The notes under the pieces: model-generated
Database searches by the model: none
Told to the model about the DNA's origin: nothing
What the model saw: only the letters and a program-made list of their open reading frames with translations
Shown here: one piece after another, positions 50,001 through 62,000 of the stretch
Numbering within the stretch: the first letter of the stretch is position 1
Layout of the letters: each line of letters starts with the position of its first letter
Translations under genes and position numbers: made by a program
Origin: Amphiduros pacificus
Taxonomy: Eukaryota > Annelida > Polychaeta > Phyllodocida > Hesionidae
DNA: 64,000 nucleotides
Assembly: GCA_949316495.1 (NCBI GenBank)
Contig: OX439005.1
Location: forward strand, 27,630,217 to 27,694,216
Direction: 5' to 3'

Positions 50001-51082
50001 ATGTTATATACATAAAGAGCATAAATTAGATTTTTCAGTTGCAAACATAAGACCATTGTCTTACATTAACAATGTAAAGTTTTATTATTTTGTAGTTTTG
50101 TTTTTCGATATTAATGGTGTGAAGCTTATAGAATATTCTTTTACAGCTGTCTGGATTTCCTGTAGAAGATGGACTTAAGAAGGCCAAGCTTGGAGATGCT
50201 GAGCTTGCATTCCTGGATCTTGGTAGGTTGTGATTTTTAAACATTTATTAAACATTGTAGACATAATTCAATGGGCTTATTTAATGGACTTGAATATTTA
50301 GCATATATACAAGATAAAATTAATCAGGCAAGAAAACAATTGCTTCTTGCCAGCCAAGTTATTTTGTGTGCTAAAAATAAAAGTGAAGTAACAAATTCTG
50401 GACTTAAAATGAATAAATCATGGTTACCAGATTTGTTTTCTCAAGCAGAAACATGACTTGGTCACATATGGTCATTTTGTACCATACAAATAAATAGTGG
50501 TATGATGGTTTTTACCTTGTACAGCCCAGGTGATGAAGGACCCTGTGGAGTTTTATGCTCAGCGCCTTAAGGAGTCCATGTCTGGGATGGGAACTAACGA
50601 CAAGATGCTCATACGTATTTTGGTGTCAAGGTCAGAGGTGAGTGTTCTGAAATATCAAGGTCAAGTCTGAAGAGTAATCTCAAAGAGACGTGTATGCATC
50701 TTTTTATTATCTTTACATTTAACTCTTTATTAGAAAGTTGAACATATCAATGCACATGGTTAGTACCGTAATTAATGCTGTGAGTAGTAATTATAAAAAT
50801 GGTTTCAAGGTTTTTTCAATAAGGACAGAGTTAATATTTTAATATCAAATATTGAGGAAAAGGCATCCTATTTTAACTCAAATTTACTGATAGACTGTTT
50901 ATAATTTCATGCAAAGGTAAAATCCTATTGAAAAGTACCAACATTTTGTATTTCAGATTGATCTTGTCGAAGTAAAAGCAAAATACAAGGATCTTTATGG
51001 AAAAAATCTGGAAGATATGCTAGAAACAGAATGCTCAGGGCAATATAAAAAGATGTTATTGGCTATTGTAAAAAATGGATAA
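41058..51082 (+). CDS. Annexin module, eight repeats in two cores, exons 10-26
   Basis: Seventeen exons: 41058-41112, 41953-42047, 42313-42426, 42645-42729, 42975-43057, 43454-43522, 45812-45913, 46205-46286, 46602-46705, 47222-47362, 47508-47897, 48380-48550, 49121-49300, 49867-49968, 50147-50222, 50525-50637 and 50957-51082 (TAA). All phases agree; the module is 695 residues. Four annexin repeats, a Lys/Ser-rich linker of about 90 residues inside the 390-bp exon, then four more, as in annexin A6. Core 2 keeps type II calcium loops GWGTDE, GIGTTD and GMGTND. Core 1 is degenerate (GMGKLDE, or none). Annexins bind acidic phospholipids with calcium. Exon 10 has no in-frame ATG, so coding must start upstream, most simply in the CFAP97 exons. 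Confidence 0.93.
46726..46868 (+). repeat. 71-bp tandem duplication next to the exon 18 donor
   Basis: Two copies of a 71-bp AT-rich unit beginning gtttatataaaatatatata start 21 bp downstream of the exon 18 donor and differ at few positions. Confidence 0.85.
47990..48350 (+). repeat. 28-bp minisatellite in intron 20
   Basis: About 12 to 13 copies of a unit built on atttgacatgggacagctt followed by aaggttgtt or cagatcatt. The array fills most of the short intron between the linker exon (ends 47897) and exon 21 (starts 48380). Confidence 0.92.
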
Positions 51083-52440
51083 ATTTTCTAACTCTGAACC
51101 ATTAACCCATCTGAATAGTGCCCTCTAGTGGTCAATGATTGGGTTGGTGTCCTCATTTGTATTTTGCTTAAATAATGTGCCATCTTGTATTAAAAGCAAA
51201 TGGTTTTTAATCATATATCTCAATTAGAAATCATTCTCTGATATTTATGATAGTTAACTGCTGAAAGAATCAATGTTGTAACTGTATACATATTTTTCTC
51301 ATTTGTTCCATTCCAAAAATATTTTGTTGCAATGCAAATATAAATGTTCATGAATAAGCTTGAATAAGAGTAGCTGGTCAAACGTCCAATGCAAAATAAA
51401 TTTGTCGAAATTATTACATTGTACTCGAAATTCCATAAAATGTCCATGCTTTAAAAGTGATAAAAATGCCATTTTCTTAGGCATTTACCAAATTCAACTG
51501 AATTATATTATCAAAACTTATCTAACAAGTTTTTCTTTCACTGATAACAGAAAAATATAAACTTTAAAAATTGTTTTTTATTTAAAATGTTTATTCTGTC
51601 ATTTAACAAATCTATTTTACCAAATAGGTATAAACAATCATTCATTCACAGAAATCAATTATTGTATGAATCAATTCTTAAATCAAATTATGGCCAACAA
51701 AGAGCAGAAGATATGGTCTGAAATGGTCATGGAAAGCTTTGTTTTTCACTATTTATCTTCTTTTACAATTCTTCTATTGCCATCTTATAAGACTGTTCTA
51801 TTTCAATTTGCATGTGCGAACAAGATCTCAGTCCTATATCAGAATTTTAGGAGGGCGCTAAGGCCAAAAGCCTGTCATTTGTGATATATGTTTAACACAT
51901 TGAGTCATTGCCTTTCAAAGATTTTGCATAGCCTTTTAAATGTCCATTCAGATGATCCCTTGGTTACATTCTGGTGATCCTGTGGTTAGACTCTGGTGAT
52001 CCTGCTGCCAGGCTCTGGTGATCCTGTGGTGAGACTCTGGTGATCCTGTGGTTAGACTCTGGTGATCGTGTTGTTAAGTTCAGATTGTAAAGGCTCTGGT
52101 GATCTAGGTCCTTAATGCTTGTTTGGAAGATAGAAGGGTTGAGTCTTCAGACCATATAAAATGCTGTTTAGAATATGATGCGAATATTATTGAGCATGTC
52201 AAGGATATAATTAAAGATAGTTGATTAGTTATTGAATAATGTGAACTCTTAAAATATGTATCAGTATGATTTAGTATTACATGGTGCTAGATGTATGTTA
52301 TCTATATATAGAAATATACCACAAATCTTTCTGTGATAATTCCAATATGAAGACTTAAGCATAGATGTAACATACATGTAGAATATACATATACTCTCTA
52401 TGTAATGTAATTTAAATGTAGAAATAAAATTGTTTTGTAA
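51083..52440 (+). other. Probable 3' UTR of the annexin end of the gene
   Basis: Non-coding sequence follows the TAA. Candidate poly(A) signals AATAAA lie at 51395-51400 and 52423-52428. The second is followed by a T-rich stretch and is the better end. No other gene is seen. Confidence 0.5.
51951..52104 (+). repeat. 22-bp tandem repeat in the probable 3' UTR
   Basis: About seven copies of ctggtgatcctgtggttaga-like units, diverging at both ends. Confidence 0.88.
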
Positions 52441-54338
52441 AAAAATTGTCTTTGTATTCCTAAATTCCTGGTATAGAGTGAATAGTGAAGTCGTTGTGCT
52501 TGCATCTTATTTTCTCCACTATAAAATCCCTGGCTACAGGTCTACCTACCACAGATGATGTGACATGGTGAGGATCTGAATTATTCCTACTTTTCATGTA
52601 TTCTGAACATGGGAGAGAAAAAATAGTGTCTGCCAATTTATTTTTCTGCCTAAAAAAATTGATAAACCTACATTTGAGAGAAAAACTGCTCTCCAGATAC
52701 TGTTATCTGCACTGCAATCCTTGCATTAAAAGGTTATTTTGTTGTTAAAAGTAGTACCCTCAGAAAATCTGTCACCAGAGGGCACTTGCCACAAACACCA
52801 ATAAACCGCCTTAATATCAAAATATTACATGCAATATTTGACAAGCTCCACCCGGAGCACAGGTTATTTTAACAGGCCTCGACAGAAGCACCGGCCTCTC
52901 TTGGGTGGCACTGAATAGTCTGATACAACATAGTTGATTCAAATTAAGGAATATTCTCAAACTATTTGGCATAAGGATAGCTTAAATCATGTGATATCCG
53001 ATAATTTCTCTTTTCTTGGTCCTCACGTACAGCTAAAAGAAATGATGTTATATTTTCAAAAGGAGGATGGTCAATTGGGCCAGCCACCTTTTTTAATCTT
53101 GATATTTAATTTGTGTTCCACTACATATGGGTTATTTTGACCAAACTGAGGATTGTGAGATTCCTTTCCATAAAAAAAAACAACCAAAAAAGCCCACAGA
53201 AACCTGAGCTAATGCCATCTGCCAACAATTTGTTCTCAAAAGTTTCCAAAAATTGTCCCCAAAGTTGCAAGTTCTGGTTGTAGAATGGCAAGCCACACAG
53301 AAACCTAGAGCTGTGGTCTCCCAACTGTAATTGGTCTGGCTCCGACCAAATGGGCTGATGCCACGATTGCTAGTTTTATTCATGCACAAGTGATGTGGGG
53401 CCTTAATTGGCAAAGATATTGGAATAACTCATCTTTGTTAAATGCTATTTTCTTGTCCAAATCAGGTCTAACAACATGCCAAAGATACTGAACAACTTCC
53501 TCTCACTACGAAACTTCACAAAATTCCAATTCAAACACAAATGAGCCAACATCCTGAGCATAAGATAAAATGCCTTGTGTCAATATTTAAGAAATCAACC
53601 AGAAGTCTCTTGAGATTTAAAATGAATGATTTTAAATACGTTTACTTAGATTTCTGAGATGCCACGAGCAAATCTTTATGGTTATCCCTATACTGGTCAT
53701 TTTCTACAGTGACCAACAGTGGGAGAATGTTCAAGATTTCCTGATAAAATCTCCTTGTGCCAAAAAGCAATACAGATCCCTGCTGAAGCAACTTATATTA
53801 GAGGCAATTAATATTTGACAAATGCTACATTTATGAGTTGTTGATTACTGTGCCGACAGGGGAATATTTTTAAATGTTTTCTGTCTGTCATGATGGATTA
53901 TGGATCAGAATCTAGCCAGCTCTGTACAGATGAAGACCTATTGTGCAGGCTTGTTTCATGATACCATGTCTTATTGCCAAATATGAAAAGCAGTAGGATA
54001 TTTACTACAACCCAATAATTTGCCAGTGAAGGATAGTAAACTGTGATTTCAAATATTCAAACCTGTAATGGCCACAATGCAATACCTTCCATACAGAAAT
54101 ATGTACTTGACATACCCCAATAGATGAGCAATTTCCATTTTACATTTTTTTCAGTGGTTTCAACATCACAGTCTCATGAATTGAAACTTTTAAATACATT
54201 TCAGTAAAAAAGAAAAAAATGCTCTACGGTCATGAAATCTTCATACTTTAATCATTTTCATATGTACACCAAATCATTTAAATTTGACAGTATTTACATA
54301 CCAGTATTAAAATGTCATTAGTCAGAGCACAAATATCT
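52441..54338. other. Intergenic DNA between convergent genes
   Basis: No supported gene. The short ORFs near 53.1-53.4 kb have no recognisable domain or splice context. One GC-richer patch (about 52850-52915) may be a fragment of a dispersed repeat. Confidence 0.5.
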
Positions 54339-54344
54339 TTTATT
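54339..54344 (-). terminator. Poly(A) signal of MRPS12
   Basis: AATAAA on the - strand, about 105 bp downstream of the MRPS12 stop codon. Confidence 0.6.
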
Positions 54345-54448
54345 CACTCCCTGCTTCACGCTAAGCAGTCCCCAGTGTTCATAAAAGTCTTAGAGGTTCC
54401 ATTTAATCCCGTAATCATGGTGATATTAATAATCAAAATGTCTCAGTG

Positions 54449-55829
54449 TTATGATTTCTTAACAACGTGAGCAAGGTCATATTTTCCACGGACACATTTG
54501 AACTTGACTCCCGGCAGATCCTGCACGTTGCCTCCCCGTACCAACACAATGTGGTGCTCCTGAAGGTTGTGACCCTCGCCTGGGATGTAAGCTGTCACCT
54601 CTTTGCCGTTACTCAGACGCACTCTCACACATTTCCTGTTGGCAGAGTTTGGCTTCTTTGGCTTTTTCACAATCACTTTGAGTACTAATCCTTTGAGGAA
54701 TGGCTTTCCAAATGTAGGATGTTTTGCCTTGCTTTTTCTATAGTTGACTCCTTTTTCTAGCATTTCTCCTAGGGATGCCATGGTTCTACTTGGTGGGATA
54801 CTACCCAGGGCTGATATTCCTGAAAAATTAACATTGGATTAACTACACTATGCAGCTGGAAAAGTACAGACCAATCAACTTCATCATGTTTTTTTTGTCA
54901 ATATCTATGCAAAAATCATAGACAGAGACAGACTGTGAAATTGAGGTTGTAGCCTGCAAAAAATTGACAACAGAGAGGTAGAGTACTAACAGAAGTGAAA
55001 TAATTTGCTCCCATGTTGAATGCATCATACATTTATTGAAAATGCAACAACTTTGATCATTTCAACGAAGATCTTGGACAAAAAGATGATTTTTCTTCAA
55101 AATAAATAACTCTCGGTCCAATCAGGCCTCAACTTACACACTAATTCTCTGTAGAAGTGACCCAACTGGGCAACCATATTTTTTAGTATTTTAGTGGCCC
55201 AAACTATCTTGATTTTACTCTAATTCTTGATAGCTATTTGTCTTATATCATGATCAATAGACCTGTAAAATGTTATTGGGACAAGTAACTCCCACTAAGA
55301 CACTATACACCCATATATACAATGCTCTTTATTGTATCACGCATCCTTTTATCCTTAGAAACTTAAAAACTTCTCATGCTCTGGTGGCCAACTGGGCAAC
55401 CAACATTTTTCTCTATAGGCCAAGGCCTAATATCTATGATATGGTATTTTTACCACCATTTGAGTAGAATGATTCCAGTTAAATAATTAAGTTATTTAAG
55501 TTATATTATGATTTACCATTATTTACCATTACTCTCTACTGCATGTATATGGTAGAATCACATGAATAGAAGAATTGTTTCCTTCAAAGGTTAATATATA
55601 TATAAAACTGTCATATCATTTTCTAATTCAAGGGATTATATATTATTTTCTAGTTCTCACCTGAGGGAAGTAGCTGGGTTTTATCACTGAATGTTTTTGA
55701 TGAGAGATGTCCACATTGACATACTGATGTCGTGAATCGTTTAATCCCGAGAGATGGCCTTGACATGTTGATGGATGGTGAGAGGGCCAGCCTCCCGATG
55801 CGGCTGCATAACTGTCCTATACTTGTCAT
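54449..55829 (-). CDS. MRPS12: Mitochondrial small-subunit ribosomal protein uS12m
   Basis: Two coding exons, 55829-55661 and 54819-54449, joined in phase 1 with GT-AG borders, encode 179 residues. The N terminus ([19 protein letters not shown]...) is rich in Arg and Ser and lacks acidic residues, as in a mitochondrial targeting sequence. The second exon carries the uS12 core: [59 protein letters not shown] and [15 protein letters not shown]. uS12m sits at the decoding centre of the mitoribosome. A 3' splice site just upstream of the ATG (TTTGCAG before 55833) suggests a 5' UTR exon further right. An internal ATG at 54781 would omit the targeting sequence and is probably not the start. The gene is convergent with the CFAP97-annexin gene. 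Confidence 0.96.
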
Positions 55830-55840
55830 CTTCCTGCAAA

Positions 55841-57833
55841 GTAATTGTGATCAGATTAATTATAACAAATTCTGTCCCCTTAACATTTGCTAAGGAGTGA
55901 CTAAATGCAATCATTTCATGCATTTGATAGTTACTGTATATAGTTTTCAATCTGGAGCAGAATATTAAGAACACTTTCTGAAAATGTGTTATCTTCTCAA
56001 ACTTAAATGTAATATCTCTCAAAAGTTTACTTTGATAAGGTTATGAAAGTGTACAACTGACAAATTAAAATTGTTATATCTATACATAAACTTAATCTGA
56101 GCATTTAACATTTCATCTTCTTTTATACACATTTTGGCCCAAGATTTTTGTATATGGTTGCTCTTCTATAAAGATTTGGATTTGTCTCAATTTTGAGTAT
56201 GAGCATGTAAATCAGCCAAATGACTATTATATCCATTTTTCTTCTGGCTCAGGACCAAGGTTAAAGTGATTAGATGTGCAGACTTCCCCAAGCGAAATTG
56301 GGAGTTTAATACATGCTAACTTTTACAAAGTGCAGTTTACAGGGGTCATTCTAGTCCTGCCTTCCACTCCCTAAATAACTACAACAGACGACAACAGAGG
56401 ATGACAACAGAGCTGCGGTTCCATTAAATGTGCCAACAAGATCTCTTTTGTCATCTGTAGCTTTGTTGTCATGGGATTTTTTTCTTTATTTTTATTTGCA
56501 TTTTACTCATTTGTGAGCAGTTTGGGACAGTTTTTATGCGGTGGAGTGGCTGCCAAGCCCAAATTAAAACCAAGGCAGATTCACTGCTAGAAATCCTCGA
56601 GCTAGTCATTTTTCAAGTTAAGCTAGTCAGATGTTCAACAGGTCAAATTCCTTTTATTTCAACATAAAACACAAGCCTTGAAAATCTGGGAAAATAAATG
56701 CTGTTTGTAACATTTATAACTAACAAAGTTTAAGATTGTTGCCACATTAGACACAAATGTTACAACAGCTCCTACCATTAGAGTCATTTGCCAACACTGA
56801 CAGTTTCTTTTCTTTGATAAACTAATCATAAATATTTTAAGATACACATCTCTCATTAATGTACACTCATATTCACATCAAGAAACAATACTGATCTTCA
56901 ATATAATTTACTTGTGGATTTATCCCAATTGTATTGTAACTTGTAGAAAATGTCAATCTTGACTATTCACGGAGTTAAAAAGAAGTTATTAGCCAAAAAG
57001 TTTCAAATTTGGAAAAGATGAGGGTTCCTGATATGACTATTATGTGAGGTGAATTCATCTGACTGATGACGGTAATTCATACAAGATCTTATGGCTAAGC
57101 TTCATTTACCAGTTGCATTACTGAAGTAGTACTTTATAATATTCAGCTCTCAAGCTTTTGTTACTTTTAATTACAAATTCTAATTGATTTTGATTTCAAT
57201 CAAAATAATTAAATAATAATATGCTGACATATCATATGCATATTTTATGTATTTCAGAATTTAGATTTCAATATTTTAATCAGAATGTTATAAATCAATA
57301 CAGGCTTAAGTTTCAGTCATCAGTTGTGTGCTCTTGGCAATCTAATTTTGGCATAAAATTTGAATTTCCTGCAAGTTAAACAATGCACAGTTTCGATTCA
57401 GCAGGGAAATCCTTGGATTCACTGCATCCCAGGTTTCAACACAACAACACAGTGACAGATAACTCATGGGTCCGTATTTAGAGACAATATGACTGAGAAC
57501 GATAGTGATGTCATGCACAAATAGCCTGTAAGTGTTTAATTATGATATAGCTATTCCAAAAAGATCATTTTTTGTACATTTTTGTCAAAATAAAGTGACA
57601 ATCAACATTTCTATTTACAAAGATGTCAGCATCTCCACTGTAAAGTACCAGTCAATCAAAACATGTAACCAATGTTCATATACTTCAATGCCAATAATTT
57701 TCTATTAAGCTAGAGGAAGTGTCCATTTTTTTAGATATAAAATTTAATATAAAACTGGTAAACATTGTAATTAGATATGACTGCATCCAGTCATCTCTGT
57801 TATTAATACATCTTAAAATTCCTAATTATTTTA
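55841..57833. other. Intergenic DNA upstream of MRPS12
   Basis: No gene recognised. The MRPS12 promoter and any 5' UTR exon should lie here, but no core promoter element stands out. Confidence 0.5.
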
Positions 57834-57899
57834 TTGTGGCCCAGTAGGAATTCCTACTTTGAGCAGTTTTGCAATGTAGGAATTCCTACTGGGCCACAA
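57834..57899. repeat. Perfect inverted repeat, 24-bp arms, 18-base loop
   Basis: Arms 57834-57857 and 57876-57899 are exact reverse complements (ttgtggcccagtaggaattc, continuing cctac). The arm itself contains the palindrome GTAGGAATTCCTAC. A further partial copy (ttcctactgggc) follows at 57900. The structure could form a cruciform or an RNA hairpin. It may be a foldback element or a transposon end. Confidence 0.9.
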
Positions 57900-58081
57900 T
57901 TCCTACTGGGCGCATGACAAAGACACAATATGTAAGTACAATAGTTGATCTCCTGGACGATTTTCAAGTCCACTGAGCCGGTGGATTTTGGAGCAGAAAG
58001 TAACACCATATAGACCGGGAGGTACGGGAGATTTATTTACCTGTCTGAGTGCAAAAGGTTTGAGGGTGGTTTCTAGCATGA

Positions 58082-58815
58082 AATTTTGTCTAGTTTTCAG
58101 AAATCCATTTCTTAAGTGCCACCGATGATGCGAACAGTGTGAAAAATAACGTTTTTTACCGTAAAGTCACAAAAATAAGAGATATTTACCCGAAAACTGA
58201 TTTTATTTATATTTCCGTCAAAAATGACTCAATCTCTTCAATATTGGCATCAAAATGTTTGTATTGATGAGAACAATATGTTAAAAAATGTTAGAAATTT
58301 TTTTAAGAAAAAGTATATGCAAAAAAATGGCATAATATACCATTTTTCATATGAAAAATGGCAAAAAATGTCAAATATTTGTTAAGAAGTTTGTCTGAAA
58401 CTACTTTATTATGTGTATGCAAATGATTTTAAGATTTTTTCCAACTCAGAATTTTGTCTAGTTTCTGAAAATAATTTTCTTAACTCGGTCAGATGATGCG
58501 TTCAAGTAAAAAATAACGTTTTTTATCGTTAAGTCAAAAATAGTAGGTTCTTCACCCGAAAACAGGTTTTATCCATATTTCCGTCAAAAATGGTATAATC
58601 TCTTCCATATTGGTATCAAAATGTTTGTATTAATTAGTAGAATATGATAAAAATGTTAACAAATATCAATAGATAAAGTATATATACATTAATGTGACAT
58701 AATATATCTTTTATATATATCTGAATAGTAAAAAAACATCATATTTACTAGTATGTAGACAAGAGTTTTATTTACATTTACATAAGGTGTTTTTGATATC
58801 ACACATCAATCATGG
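58082..58815. repeat. Diverged tandem duplication, period about 367 bp
   Basis: Two copies align over most of their length, with shared landmarks aattttgtctag (58082 and 58450), aaaaataacgttttt, acccgaaaac, atatttccgtcaaaaatg and tcaaaatgtttgtatt. The first copy holds a 22-bp perfect palindrome centred on 58350. It lies just downstream of the long - strand ORF. Confidence 0.8.
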
Positions 58816-59028
58816 CTGTGTTTTTGTTAGATTCATATGCATATTACTATGACACCAAATATCAACAATGCAAAGGTTATATCACATTTGATATGTTCTA
58901 AATACTAAATAGTAATCATTTCCCATTGCAATACATATCTAGTATGAAAGTTTATTTCTATTAGCATGACATATTAATGGCTTCAACATTAGCCATTTGA
59001 TTAGAACATTTAATTATTATGTACCTTC

Positions 59029-62000
59029 CTAGTTCTCATCTTCAGATTCATCTGATGAGGAGCAGTAGTTCTGATTCTGCTCTGGCTCCTCTGGCTCCTC
59101 TGGACTGTCTGTGTCATTGACATGTTCACTGACACACTGTGGCAGTTCATCTCCCTCAAACCACACAAGTTGATACTGTCCATCCTCAATTTTCCATCCA
59201 TGGTTGACTGGATTCCAGCTGCATGGTTGAATGTGGAGAGAGCCTTTCCACATGGCAGCCACAAAGTTTGCTCTCTTCACCTTCTGGACCAACACTGGCT
59301 GTGATTTCACTTGGCTCAACCTTCTTGATCTTGGACAATGGCTGTGCCTGACGACTGGGCGAGAACTTGTCATGGAACATCACATGCCTGGCCTCGTTCA
59401 CACTTGATAGACGAGGCTTGCCATACATAGCACAGACATATCTCTCCATTTGTTTATGGAGCTCTTGAGAGACAGACTCTGACTCTCCCAGTTGTCCAAA
59501 TGCCTCCATGAAAACTTCACTCTGCTCCATCTTGGCCAGTGGTCTCAACTTGGCTTTTCTAACAAATGCTGCTGTGTAGTCTGACCCTGTAAATGCATGG
59601 AAGCCTGGCAGAGCTTTGCACAGTGCTGGCCCAAGGTTCTCTGCAAGTGATGTCACATCCACATAGCGTCTTGTATTGTTGCTGCTTTTTCCAATATCAA
59701 GCCATATATGGAGGGGTAGCTTTGAGGCCAGTGCAAGCATGATAATGAGGATGTCTGTGTCATCACAGCGAACTGTGACATTTGTGTCCCTGTCTTTTTC
59801 TGCAACATGCTTCAGATGCCATGCCAGACGTGTGTCAGCCTCGTCATGATCACACTTGAGGGATGGACAGTCTTGCCGGGTCACATTTCCACTTGCAGAT
59901 GTGAACTCCCAGGCTTGGTCCTCCAGGCCAGCATAAAGTGTATGCTGGTTCAAAAGATCAGCATGTTCTTTCCTTTGCCAGTCATTTATCAGAAAGTGGA
60001 GCAATGACTTCTTGTATTTACCAATCTTCAACAAGTCTTGAAATTCTCTTGGGACCTTCTGGCTAGGACCAGTGATGACATATTCTGCATCCGCCTCTGT
60101 ATTGCCTTGTCCTCGGTCGGCATGTTCCATATCTTTGATGCTGGGAGCATCCCTGTAGGCATCACACACAAAGTCCACTCTACTTGTGGTAATGATTCTC
60201 TTCAGGATTGCTGTGGATAGGTCTCCATATGTACTGTGTGATCCTACCATGCTCTGCAGCACAAATATTGCATCATACAAAGAGGCTTGCACTGTTGCAG
60301 GAGGCTGTGTGTCCACTCTATTGACCAGACCATGCATGAGTTTGGATTTTTCCGTCTTGTGCCTGCTTCCATCCACATGGCCTAATGCCATGGGAACTGG
60401 GGTCAAGGGATAACCAAGGACAACTTTTAGGTCCAAATCTTGATTGACTGATAGGTAGAGAAGTCTGCCAAAGAGGTCTCTTGTTCCAGTCAGCTCTAAG
60501 ATGCGTCTGTCTTTTTGGGGAAGTTTCACTTTCATGGCTGCTGAGGCAAAGTTCTCTACCTTCCTCCTTTTTATTGGCCTCATGAATCTTTTGGGACCTT
60601 GAAAACATTCCTTTCGAAATTCCCCACACCACTGATCACCTTTTTCCCTGCAGCAGAGAAGGTCTTGTGTTACACTCTCTTTGGCAGCTTTACCTGATGT
60701 CAGGCAAAATAGTCTGTTCTCATTCCTGTCAAAGGGATTCAGTGTGTCCTTGATGTGGTCTATGACCTGAGTGAGATCTTTGTTATCTCTTTCTATTCTG
60801 TGACTCTTTCTCTCTTGTGAACAGTCCTCCTTTTGCTTCAGTCCAGCCATATCCAGCAGAATGCTCATTACCTCACTTCTAGCTGCATGAGCAACAGTCC
60901 ACCTCCTCCTAGACTCCTCTGAGTTGCAGAAAGCAGTAATCCCACTCTTCCTTGAGGCAGCATCAACATTTATTGTGCTCTCCAATGTCTGGTCGACTGG
61001 CAGTCTGGCAAAAGACTTTGTGGTTCTTTTCACTGCGAGAGCTCCTGATGCCAGAGAATCATGAATTCCAGGGTGGGTTCTCTCCATGTTCAGCAGGTTG
61101 AGGTGGAAAAGCACTCCATACCTGGCATAGTTGGGCCTATTTGCCATGAAGAAGACAGAGCACATCTCTCCCAGACAATACACATAGAGCTCAACATTGT
61201 TTGTCCTTGTTGCTCTGCTGAAGAGTAGGTATAGTTCCACCAGGTCAACATATATGATCCAGAACTTGGCATTGGCTCCATGTTCTCCCTGCCGTGTGAG
61301 CTCTGTGTACTCATCATATGCTTTCATCAAGTCATTGAAACATCTGGTCTTCTCAAATGCCTCCATGCTCAACAGGGAAGGTGACTTGTTGATCTCTTCC
61401 AAGGCCTTGACAAACTCATCTGACAAAGGCTGTGTCTGGCTTTCCAAAAACTTCCGGAAATGCAGTACATGGAATGCATTAGCCAGTATAGGATGAAGCC
61501 GCTTGCATCTATTGAAATGGTGCCCAGACAGAAATCCATTCAAGGACCCAGAAGCCAAAACTCCACATTCAACCAGAATCTGAGGCCCCCCAGATTCCTC
61601 TAGTATGTGACCAATGGATGCAAAGTAGGCCATGCATATGTGAAAAGCACCCAGGCATATGAATACATTGTCATAGGTGGGGGCTTCCTCTTGTTGAATT
61701 TGCAGGGCAAGCTTGGCCACAGCCAGATCATATGTCACAATGGCATAGGTGTCCCCACATTCCTCAGCCACCTTCTGAGACCTTCTCATTGTTTCTGCAA
61801 CCACATCCAGCCTTGTTGGGGGTAGAGTGATATTCTCCATGTAGCCAACCACTTGGAGGGGAAGGTTGTCTTCTGAGAACTGTGCATTCCAGCCTACCCA
61901 CATTGGAACATCTTTCATAATTGCTGTAGACACCATCCACAAAATATCCCTATGATAAATAGTCAAAAGATTTGCTGGCTTTTGTGATTCTTTTATTTGA

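Noticed and set aside
54467-54688. Antisense ORF over MRPS12
   Set aside because: It is a shadow of the strongly conserved uS12m frame on the other strand.
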